Shown: positions 8,387 through 16,500 of the stretch, in pieces | Numbering within the stretch: the stretch's first letter is position 1 | How the letters are laid out: the number at the start of each line of letters is the position of its first letter | From: Fen-1362 sp049516395 | GTDB lineage: Bacteria > Planctomycetota > Phycisphaerae > Sedimentisphaerales > Anaerobacaceae | Direction: 5' to 3' | NCBI GenBank assembly: GCA_049516395.1 | Contig: JBEKTD010000004.1 | Coordinates: 248,001 to 312,000, forward strand | Length of the DNA: 64,000 nucleotides | The notes under the pieces: model-generated | What the model saw: the letters and a program-made list of their open reading frames with translations, nothing else | Told to the model about the DNA's origin: nothing | Database searches by the model: none | Program-made: the position numbers and the translations under genes

Positions 8387-8782
8387 ATGACAGCCACAAA
8401 AGAGCAGGTCTTCGAGCAGGTGCGGGAGGTGCTGGTTGACGCCCTGGGAGTCGATGAAGAAGAGGTCAAAGGTTCGGCGACACTAATGGGCGACCTCGGG
8501 GCGGAAAGCATCGACTTTTTAGACATTGTCTTTCGACTGGAAAAGGCATTCGGCATAAAAGTCCCACGCGAAGAGCTTTTCCCCGTCGAAACGCTGATGA
8601 ATAACCCAGGATTGGTCAGCAACGGCAAATTAACCGCTAAAGGACTTTCTGAATTGAAAAATAGAATGCCTCACACTGATTTATCGGCGTTCCAAAATAA
8701 CCCTGATATCAATAAACTCGGCGATTTGTTCACTGTCAATTCAATAGTCAGCTACATTACAAACAAACTTAACGTTCATTGA
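8387..8782 (+). CDS. Acyl carrier protein, long form
   Basis: The 131-residue product has the ACP fold: FEQVREVLVDALGVDEEEV helix, then LMGDLGAESIDFLDIVFRLE, where the serine of AES-ID is the expected 4'-phosphopantetheine site (Ser ~45). The last part (TVNSIVSYITNKL) matches the final ACP helix. Usual ACPs are ~75-85 residues; here an extra ~45 residues (about 65-112, with LMNNPGLVSNGKLT) separate helix III from the end. The function may be specialised lipid or polyketide assembly rather than general fatty-acid synthesis; no fatty-acid genes flank it. An AAGGAG site lies just upstream of ATG 8387. It is alone on its strand and converges with the next gene. Confidence 0.88.
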   Translation: MTATKEQVFEQVREVLVDALGVDEEEVKGSATLMGDLGAESIDFLDIVFRLEKAFGIKVPREELFPVETLMNNPGLVSNGKLTAKGLSELKNRMPHTDLSAFQNNPDINKLGDLFTVNSIVSYITNKLNVH

Positions 8783-8790
8783 AGGACCGC

Positions 8791-9255
8791 TTACTTGCTG
8801 ACCGCTGTATCTTCGATTGGCGTTGGCGGGTGTTCCGCAATTTTATTCGGGTCCATTCTTGCCTGGAGTTCGCGGATTACCGTTCTGAGAGTTTCAACCT
8901 GTTTTTCCAGCTCATTGTTCTTTTTTAACTGCTCGGCCAGCAGCTTACGGAGCTTGTCGTTTTCCTGCTGAATGTCATCCGCATTGATTACCGCTGCGTT
9001 GCTGTCTTTAATCACCTGGTCTAACTGTATCTGCATATTGTCTCTTGCCTGATTTGCGGTAACAAGTTTTTCGTTAAGGTAGCTGATTTCGCTTTTCAAC
9101 TGCACCGTCTCCGCCCTGAGCTTGACAGCTTCGGCTTTTGCACGGGCAATTTCTTCGACAAGGGCTTTTTGCTTCTTGTCATCTTTGCAGCCGGCAAGCG
9201 AGATTGTGAGAACCAGTATTATGAGCAACCTGATGAATAATCTGTTTTTTGCCAT
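8791..9255 (-). CDS. Coiled-coil lipoprotein, unknown function
   Basis: The 154-residue product starts with a lipoprotein signal peptide (LLIILVLTISLAGC, lipobox LAGC at ~residue 22). From ~30 to 135 it is an almost uninterrupted heptad-patterned coiled coil rich in E, K, Q and L. The tail is proline-rich (HPPTPIEDTAVSK). It resembles small Lpp/OsmB-type or tethering lipoproteins in layout only; I recognise no family. The stop is 9 bp from the ACP stop, in a convergent arrangement. It probably sits at the periplasmic face of a membrane and may span or organise the periplasm (inference). Confidence 0.8.
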   Translation of the reverse strand: MAKNRLFIRLLIILVLTISLAGCKDDKKQKALVEEIARAKAEAVKLRAETVQLKSEISYLNEKLVTANQARDNMQIQLDQVIKDSNAAVINADDIQQENDKLRKLLAEQLKKNNELEKQVETLRTVIRELQARMDPNKIAEHPPTPIEDTAVSK

Positions 9256-9340
9256 TTTTCACCTTGCATAAGCAAATGAAATGAAGATTCCTTTTGTTAT
9301 TATATCGGCAATTTGAGATGGAGTGCCACAGTCGCAATGA

Positions 9341-10054
9341 TTATTGCGGCCAGTCGATGCCTTCGATGCCGTCGATTGTCAGATTTGGATTAGGATTTCC
9401 ATCGTTGGCGTTGCGGATTTTAGCGGCTTGCAGCAATTGCACCTGGCCATCGGCGAACAAAAAGTTCCGGCAGCCCAGTCCGTTCCACCAACCCTTGTCT
9501 TCACCTGAATTGAGTCGCTGATGGTTGCTGTTCCAGTCGCCGACGATAATTTTCCCTGCCGGCTTAGCAACCCTGTCAGCCTCCTGCGAAATTGAAGGTC
9601 TCGGATTCTTATAGTTGTCCATTGGGCTGTTCATATCGTTAATCTGCTGTGGGCTGTGATAAAAAGCCATTGAGTATGCGTAGCTTGTGGCCTCGTATGT
9701 GCTGGCAAGTGTCTGGTCGCCGGGACATCTGAGGACAGACGGGTTATTGATATCGATTTTTTCGCCGAAGTACGGCGTGATGAAACTTCGCCAGCCGCGC
9801 CCCATCCAAAGCCAGATATTAGGGGCATTCGGGTCCAGCGGGTCCTGGGCACAGGGGTATGTGTCCTTGTTTTCGCTGAGGTACAGGCGCATCGCCATGT
9901 CGATTTGATGCAGGTTGGAGCCGCAACTGACCCGCCTTGCCATTGTCCTGGCTTTTCCCAGCCCGGGCAGAAGTATAGCCGTCAGTGCGGCTATTATCGA
10001 AATGACGACGAGTAACTCGACGATGGTGAATCCGTTCTGAATTCTTCTTCGCAT
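9341..10054 (-). CDS. Type II secretion pseudopilin-like protein (prepilin N-terminal motif)
   Basis: The 237-residue product carries a class-3 prepilin leader: short basic N-terminus MRRRIQNG then FTIVELLVVISIIAALTAIL, with cleavage after the glycine and Glu at mature position 5. After the hydrophobic helix, LLPGLGKARTMARRVSCGSN and a C-terminal FLFADGQVQLL match the large pseudopilin family abundant in Planctomycetes/Lentisphaerae. ATG at 10054 is one base after the glmS stop, implying translational coupling; a longer open frame from 10186 lies inside glmS and is rejected. Only this minor-pilin-like gene is here, with no secretion machinery nearby. Confidence 0.88.
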   Translation of the reverse strand: MRRRIQNGFTIVELLVVISIIAALTAILLPGLGKARTMARRVSCGSNLHQIDMAMRLYLSENKDTYPCAQDPLDPNAPNIWLWMGRGWRSFITPYFGEKIDINNPSVLRCPGDQTLASTYEATSYAYSMAFYHSPQQINDMNSPMDNYKNPRPSISQEADRVAKPAGKIIVGDWNSNHQRLNSGEDKGWWNGLGCRNFLFADGQVQLLQAAKIRNANDGNPNPNLTIDGIEGIDWPQ

Positions 10055-10055
10055 G

Positions 10056-11993
10056 TTACTCGACCGTAACGCTCTTTGCCAGGTTGCGTGGCTTATCGAC
10101 ATCGTGGCCGCGCAGGACTGCCGCGTGATATGCCAGCAACTGAAGCGGTATGACAGTGAGTATCGGCTGAAGCAATTCCGGCGCATCCGGCACCGTTATC
10201 AGGTAATCGGCATACTGTTTTATGTGGTCGTTGCCTTCGGTGGCGACGATAATGGTTTTGCCTTTTCTTGCCCGGACCTCGGAGATGTTGCCTATTATTT
10301 TCTCGTATTGAGGGCCGTTGGTGGCGATGAATACGGCGGGCATACCATCGACAATCAAGGCGATGGGGCCGTGTTTCATTTCCGCAGCGGGCAATCCCTC
10401 GGCGTGAATATAGCTTATCTCCTTGAGTTTCAATGCGCCTTCCAGCGCGACGGGATAATTGACGCCCCGGCCCAGGAACAGCCAGTTGTTCTGGTTGATG
10501 TTCGCCTCAGCAATTTTACGGATGTCCTCCGATTGTTCGAGGATGTGTGAGATTTTATCCGGTATTTTAGTCAGCTCTTTGATGTATCTTGTCGCTTCAT
10601 CGCTGCTTATGTGTCTTCTTCTGCTAAGCTCAATAGCAAGCATCGTCAGCACGGCGACCTGGGCAGTGAATGCCTTGGTGCTCGCCACACCGATTTCCGG
10701 GCCTACGTGCAGATATACCCCTGCGTCGGTGGCGCGGGCTATCGATGAGCCGACGACGTTGACTATGCCCAGCACCGTTGCGCCGCGTTCTTTTGCCTGT
10801 TCCACGGCGGCAAGCGTATCTGCCGTCTCACCCGACTGACTTATCGCGATAACGGTTGTGCCGTCTTCCACGATTGGATTGCGATAGCGAAACTCGCTGG
10901 CGTATTCGGTCTCGGTGGTGATTCTCGCCAGTTGCTCGAAGAGAAATTCGCCGACAAGGCCAGCGTGAAACGCCGTCCCGCAGGCGGTGATAATAATCCG
11001 CTTTATGTGCGTCATCGCCCTTAGGTAATCATTGACGCCGCCTAAGTGGATTCTGTCTTTTTGCGGGTCAATCCTGCCGCCCATACAGGTGGCCAGCGCC
11101 GTGGGCTGCTCGAAGATTTCCTTGAGCATGTGATGTTTGAATTTGCCAAGCTCGATTTGTTCGAGCGAGAATTCGATGTTCTCAAGCGATTTGGTTACCG
11201 CGATGTTATCAATGGTCTTGGTATGGAATCCGTCCGCGGTAACGATTACCATTTCGTTGTCCGAAAGGTAAATTGCCCTTGCTGTGTGCTCAATAATCGC
11301 TGCCGCGTCCGATGCGAGGATGTATTCGCCTTCACTTACCCCCAGAATCAGCGGGCTTCCCTTTTTGGCTCCGATGAACATATCAGGGCAGTCCGCGCAC
11401 AGTATTCCAAGCCCGTAAGTGCCGTGCACTTCCTGCAATGCCCGCTGGACTGCCCACTCGAACTTGTTCTGGCCTTGTGGTTTCTTCAGGGTAAGAGAAG
11501 GCATAAAACTGCTGACGGTATCCTGTATTGCATCAAGAAGTTTTGGCAGCGGTGCTGCTTTATCGCCTGTGTCGCACTTTTCGTAAAAATAGCCGATAAG
11601 GTTCGCTACCACCTCGGTATCGGTATCGCTGACAAAGGTAACGCCCTCACTTTGGAGCCAGGTCTTCAGTGTCGTGTAGTTTTCGATGATTCCATTGTGA
11701 ACTACGGCTATTTTGCCGGTGTAATCTTTATGAGGATGGGCGTTTATCTGATTTGGAACGCCGTGGGTTGCCCAGCGGGTATGCCCAAGGCCCAGCGTCT
11801 CGTTTGGCTGTGGCTTATCGAGAATCGCCTCAAGAGCAGCTATCCTGCCGCTTGTCTTTTGTATCCTGATAACGCCGTTGCTCAACAGGGCCACGCCTGC
11901 CGAGTCGTAACCGCGGTATTCGAGGCGTTTCAGTCCCTCGATAATGATTGGCTGAGCTGCCCTTTGACCCAAATATGCCACTATGCCGCACAT
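10056..11993 (-). CDS. glmS: Glutamine-fructose-6-phosphate aminotransferase (isomerizing)
   Basis: GlmS makes glucosamine-6-phosphate for peptidoglycan and LPS. The start at ATG 11993 places the catalytic cysteine at position 2 (MCGIVAYLG), as required for the N-terminal nucleophile amidotransferase; the longer frame from 12032 would bury it. GAGGG lies 8 bases upstream. GLGHTRWATHG is in the glutaminase domain. Two SIS domains follow (ACGTAFHAG, SQSGETADTLAA, ASTKAFTAQ, and LEGALKLKEISYIHAEG), ending DKPRNLAKSVTVE. Its 645 residues are close to, slightly longer than, the usual 600-615. A divergent promoter with hisH is described separately. Confidence 0.97.
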   Translation of the reverse strand: MCGIVAYLGQRAAQPIIIEGLKRLEYRGYDSAGVALLSNGVIRIQKTSGRIAALEAILDKPQPNETLGLGHTRWATHGVPNQINAHPHKDYTGKIAVVHNGIIENYTTLKTWLQSEGVTFVSDTDTEVVANLIGYFYEKCDTGDKAAPLPKLLDAIQDTVSSFMPSLTLKKPQGQNKFEWAVQRALQEVHGTYGLGILCADCPDMFIGAKKGSPLILGVSEGEYILASDAAAIIEHTARAIYLSDNEMVIVTADGFHTKTIDNIAVTKSLENIEFSLEQIELGKFKHHMLKEIFEQPTALATCMGGRIDPQKDRIHLGGVNDYLRAMTHIKRIIITACGTAFHAGLVGEFLFEQLARITTETEYASEFRYRNPIVEDGTTVIAISQSGETADTLAAVEQAKERGATVLGIVNVVGSSIARATDAGVYLHVGPEIGVASTKAFTAQVAVLTMLAIELSRRRHISSDEATRYIKELTKIPDKISHILEQSEDIRKIAEANINQNNWLFLGRGVNYPVALEGALKLKEISYIHAEGLPAAEMKHGPIALIVDGMPAVFIATNGPQYEKIIGNISEVRARKGKTIIVATEGNDHIKQYADYLITVPDAPELLQPILTVIPLQLLAYHAAVLRGHDVDKPRNLAKSVTVE

Positions 11994-12103
11994 TTCTTTT
12001 CCCTCGATTATACCAACTGTCTTTCCGGACAACGGGTTACCTTTTCACTGAACTGAAACCGCAGGCGAAGCACGTTACACCGGTATCAGTTTTACTGAAC
12101 TCT

Positions 12104-12132
12104 ATTGTAAGGCGATTGTATTCGACTGGCAA
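12104..12132 (-). promoter_or_regulatory. Sigma-70-like promoter for glmS
   Basis: On the minus strand, TTGCCA (12127-12132), 17 bases, then TACAAT (12104-12109). It overlaps the -35 region of the divergent hisH promoter. Confidence 0.6.
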
Positions 12133-12154
12133 TTTAAATTTGCTAAACTATAAT
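12126..12154 (+). promoter_or_regulatory. Sigma-70-like promoter for hisH-hisF
   Basis: CTGGCA (12126-12131), 17 bases, then a perfect TATAAT (12149-12154), about 48 bp before the hisH ATG. Confidence 0.6.
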
Positions 12155-12202
12155 ACTCGATTTACCGGTTAATGTTCGATTGAACCTAGGGTTTGATTTT
12201 AT

Positions 12203-12814
12203 ATGCTTGTAGTTATCGATTATAACGTTGGGAACGTAAAAAGTGTCTGCAACGCCTTTGACCACCTGGGTTGCCCGGTCGAGCTGAGTTGCGACCGCAG
12301 GAAGATTGAGTCTGCCTCCGCGCTGGTCCTGCCTGGTGTTGCTGCCTTCGGATTTGCGGTAAACGCCCTCGGCTCGCTCGGCTCGGTAATCAAAGACCTT
12401 GTCCTGGCGGGTAAACCCCTGCTCGGTATCTGCGTGGGCTTCCAGATGCTTTTTGACAAAAGCTGTGAATTCGGCACACACAATGGGCTGGGCCTTGTAT
12501 CGGGCGACGTTGTTCCCATACCGCCGGGCCGGGTTATACCGCACATGGGCTGGAACAAGGTTGTATTGCCAAATGATATGGCGTTATTTGACGGCTTGGG
12601 AAGTGAAAAGCACTTCTATTTCGCGCACTCATTCTGCGCCAATGTTACAGATAAAACCGCCAAAGTTGCCTATACCGACTATGGTTTCAAGCTGCCCGCG
12701 TCTATCCAAAAAGGTAATATTTACGGCACGCAGTTTCACCCCGAAAAAAGCGGCCAGCAGGGTTTACAGGTGCTTAGCAACTTCGCCCGGATTGCCAATG
12801 GGAGGGGTAACTGA
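12203..12814 (+). CDS. hisH: Imidazole glycerol phosphate synthase, glutaminase subunit
   Basis: HisH releases ammonia from glutamine and channels it to HisF for histidine biosynthesis. The 203-residue product starts MLVVIDYNVGNVKSV and has the nucleophile cysteine in LLGICVGFQMLF, IPHMGWN, and the His/Glu pair in YGTQFHPEKS, which completes the triad. The stop TGA shares a base with the hisF start (TGATG), showing coupled translation. No other his genes are in the window. Confidence 0.97.
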   Translation: MLVVIDYNVGNVKSVCNAFDHLGCPVELSCDRRKIESASALVLPGVAAFGFAVNALGSLGSVIKDLVLAGKPLLGICVGFQMLFDKSCEFGTHNGLGLVSGDVVPIPPGRVIPHMGWNKVVLPNDMALFDGLGSEKHFYFAHSFCANVTDKTAKVAYTDYGFKLPASIQKGNIYGTQFHPEKSGQQGLQVLSNFARIANGRGN

Positions 12815-13578
12815 TGCTGACCAGAAGAATAATACCTTGTCTTGATGTTAAAGATGGCCGGGTGGTAAAGGGCGTGCATTTTTTGAATCTTCGGGATGCC
12901 GGCGACCCGGTCGAGCTTGGCTCGCGTTATAGTGAGGATGGAGCCGACGAGCTTGTCTTTCTCGATATCACCGCGACGATTCGCTCACGAAAAACAATCG
13001 TTGACCTCGTTCGCAAAGTTGCCGAAAACGTCTTTATCCCGTTTACGGTAGGGGGGGGCATAAGCACCGTCGAGCAGATGGATGAACTCCTGCGAAGCGG
13101 CGCGGAGAAATGCTCCGTGAATACCGCGGCTGTAAAAAATCCGGATATTCTCACCCAGGCCGCCCAGCGATTCGGCAATCAGTGTGTTGTTCTTGCCATT
13201 GACGCCCGCAGGTCGAAAACCAAAGTGGGACACTGGCAGGTTACAGTCAAGGCGGGCACCGAGGCGACCGATATCGACGCAGTCGAATGGGCAGTCGAGG
13301 GCGCAAAACGCGGCGCGGGCGAGATTCTTCTTACAAGTATGGATGCTGACGGCACACAGAAGGGCTATGATATTGAATTGACCCGCGCGGTTGCCGATGC
13401 GGTCAATATCCCCGTAATCGCCTCCGGCGGCGCGGGCACTCTCGAACATCTTTACGACGCCGTTGTCAAAGGCCACGCCGAAGCCGTCCTTATGGCCTCA
13501 ATCACTCATTTCGAAAGCTACACAATTACCCAGATGAAAGAATACCTCCGCGACCGCGGAATTGCCGTCAATCTCTGA
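12814..13578 (+). CDS. hisF: Imidazole glycerol phosphate synthase, cyclase subunit
   Basis: HisF is the TIM-barrel cyclase that makes imidazole glycerol phosphate and AICAR. The 254 residues match the family length. Catalytic Asp11 is seen in PCLDVKDGRVVKG and Asp130 in VLAIDARR; phosphate-binding loops VGGGIS, ASGGAGTLEHL and LMASITHF are also present. It is translationally coupled to hisH by a 1-base overlap and ends 15 bp from the convergent giant secreted-protein gene. Confidence 0.97.
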   Translation: MLTRRIIPCLDVKDGRVVKGVHFLNLRDAGDPVELGSRYSEDGADELVFLDITATIRSRKTIVDLVRKVAENVFIPFTVGGGISTVEQMDELLRSGAEKCSVNTAAVKNPDILTQAAQRFGNQCVVLAIDARRSKTKVGHWQVTVKAGTEATDIDAVEWAVEGAKRGAGEILLTSMDADGTQKGYDIELTRAVADAVNIPVIASGGAGTLEHLYDAVVKGHAEAVLMASITHFESYTITQMKEYLRDRGIAVNL

Positions 13579-13593
13579 AAATATCAAGCCCGA

Positions 13594-16500
13594 CTAAGGC
13601 AGCTTAACCACATCGCTTTCGCTGAAACTTGCGAAAGCAATTCCAAAAACCTTGTCGCCGGCACTGGCTGCAAAATTGGTTTTCTTAATCGTCAGCGTAA
13701 ACGTGCATTTGTTGAAATCAAAAGTCGCAGCGGCAATCTCGCCACCGGATAACGCAACCTTCGAGCACGTGAATTTGCCCTTGGTATTTTTGAATTTGCC
13801 TATCGGAACTGTAAAGGTCTGCGTGCCGATGTTAACAGTAAAAGAATTGGTAGCCATATCTATTGTGTCTTTCACCGAGAATCCGCCGCTGATAGCAACC
13901 TGGGTGATGTTACCGGTTTTCTTATTACGTGTGAATTTAGACTTATCGACCCGCAGAGAGTTTTCTACTCCCATTATCAGGTTTATGGGTATGGGTTTTC
14001 CGCTGTTGACTATATCTTCGCCCACGTTGGTTGTGCCTATGAAATCGCCAATCTTTATCTCGATATTAAGTGGGCAGGAAAGCCCGGTAAGATCAACATT
14101 ACTGGCCGAGAAGGAAAACGTCTTTTTTGAGGTATCTAAAGTAAAAGATGTCTTTGAAGGTTTATTGGTTATTGTGCTGCTGAATTTTCCCTTCTTGAAG
14201 GTCGTGACGTTGACGGGGAAGGTTTGAACGCAGGGATTGACTATATTGTCTGAGTTAATAGTGACCTCAATGGAACTGGCGGCCAAAATCTCATCCGCAG
14301 TGGCGTCCATCGTTCCTGAAAACGAAATTGCATCGCTGCTATCCTTGCTGCCTGCGGTTACAGTGCACTTGGTAACCTGAAGCAAGCCGGTCGGTGCCGT
14401 GGGAAGCGTAACCGTTACCCTTCCATTCGGGCCGAAGTCGCTTGGTACGCCGCCAGTCTCCGAGTTTTGCTCATCATTCGAGTTTCCAGCATTGTCATAT
14501 ACATCAATACCGTACCACCATATACCCGGTACTGGTAGTGGGGGTATGTCGCAAAATGAACCCTGAACTGGTCCGTCACCGGATAGAGTGGTAGGAGAAC
14601 CGACCTGCTGCCATGTACCCGGTGCTCCCCCAACATCGGGCGCCCGCAAAAGCTCAACGCGGTTCAACCCGGAACCTCCTGTGTCGGACACGGTATAAGA
14701 AATCGTGAATGCATTCCAAACCGGCGTCCCAACGACAACAGATAAAGGCGTGACCATGAATGCTCTGACCGTTGGTACAGACCACTGTCCCAAATCGTTG
14801 CCATATCCATCGTCGATGTCATACTTACCATCATATTTAATTACTTCACCCGCATGTTGGAAAAGGCTGATGCGAGAATCTTTATTGTCACCTGACCATG
14901 CTTTAGTTTGCCAACCCTTCGTCGCTTTACCCGCGTCCAGAACATTCTTTAGAGGCCAATAGCCACCGTAGAATCCAATCCGGTTAACACCGCCCAATAC
15001 AGACGCGGCTCCTTCTAGATATGCGTTTATCGCTGTTTGGTCGCTTGGCTGTGCGTCAAAGTCGCAGGCGAAATAGCAGAAGAAATTTTGAGGTGCGCCA
15101 GCCGCCGTTGCATCGGTGACAGCCGTATGCGCGTCCGCGACGCCGTTGACATATCCACCTTGCATTCGACTCGTGTCAGGGGAACTAATGGACTCGTGCT
15201 CGAACACGATTATGACATTAACATCTGCGAGTTGTAACGCCTGAGCCTCACTGAAGGTAATGTCGTGGGGTGCGCCAGAGCCGCCAACATAGCGGACGGC
15301 GAAGCTATACCCTGCCGCCTTCAACGAGCTTGGGTTGGGATGACTGTCCGAGTAGTCTACGCCTTGGTGGCTCGGCGTCGGTGCAATCAAGCCGTAGTTT
15401 GCGGCAACCTGCATTACAGCCGTTGTCCAAGCAAAGTCGTTTGTGGTGCCGCTTCCTTGCTGAGGGATGCCGCCATCGTTATCCGCATCTTCACTTAAAA
15501 GTATGTCAATAAGATTCTGATATTTTGCGAAAGAGCCGCTGACAAGGTACTCGCTGACGGCATAATATCCCCATGCGTACCACCCATTGTGTCCGTTTTG
15601 GTAAGCATCAGTCGCGTCGGCTTTGTCGGGCATGTATTTATCTGCAGTTGCTGCCCATGCGGCTGCTCCACTTGAATTTGCTGGATCTTTATAATACGAA
15701 TTCAAAACTCCCCAGACTGCGACTCCGGCAGAGAGCGCCCAACCACCATTTGAAGCAAAGTTTGAAGTATTGCTATTAAGCCATGTTCTAACATTATTTC
15801 CTAGGGTAACGGCTCTGGCGCAGTATGTGGCGTTGTTTACATTTACGCCATATTGATACAGGGAACCAACAGCACGTCCAAGGGCCAAAGCATCGTTAGT
15901 GGTACTTGTGCCGGGAGTATTATCAACGAGAGTCTGAGCGCAAGTCTGGCCGTAAGAAGTATGATCTACGTATTCCGGCCTGCCGCCATAAATCTGACGA
16001 TATTTCATCTCCGCCTGCATACCCCAACCCACATTATACGTGGTGTAATAATTGGTGGGAGTGTCGCCTTCCAGCCATGCCGGATTGGCATTACAGTAGG
16101 TCCAGGCATTATTAATATTCGTTAAGTATGTTGTGTAATCCCCTGTAAGTTCAGCGTAGCGACACCATACCCATATTGCTTCTTGTGTATTGTCGGTTTC
16201 GACGGCAGTATTATTTTCCGCCTCCTGTATGCCGCCGAAATCTGAGCCGCTGGTCTTTTGCTGAGTGGCAAGCCAACTTGCCGTTTGGAGAAATTTAGCC
16301 CTATAGTCATAGGGCTGGACTTGCACCTGGCGCGTGACCGATGAGCTGTCGGTGTACCCGCTCTTGCTGGCAGTGAAGGAAATGTTGTAAAGCCCACTAG
16401 CCGTCCCGCTCGGAACCGTCGTCGTGTACGTCGCTTGCCCGCTGCTGTTGGTGGTGGGCAGCGGAGAAGGACAGGTTCCCTGCACATCGTCACTGATGTT

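Noticed and set aside
11046..12056. 336-codon plus-strand frame opposite glmS
   Set aside because: Antisense shadow of a strongly conserved glmS; cysteine-rich and without a recognisable domain.
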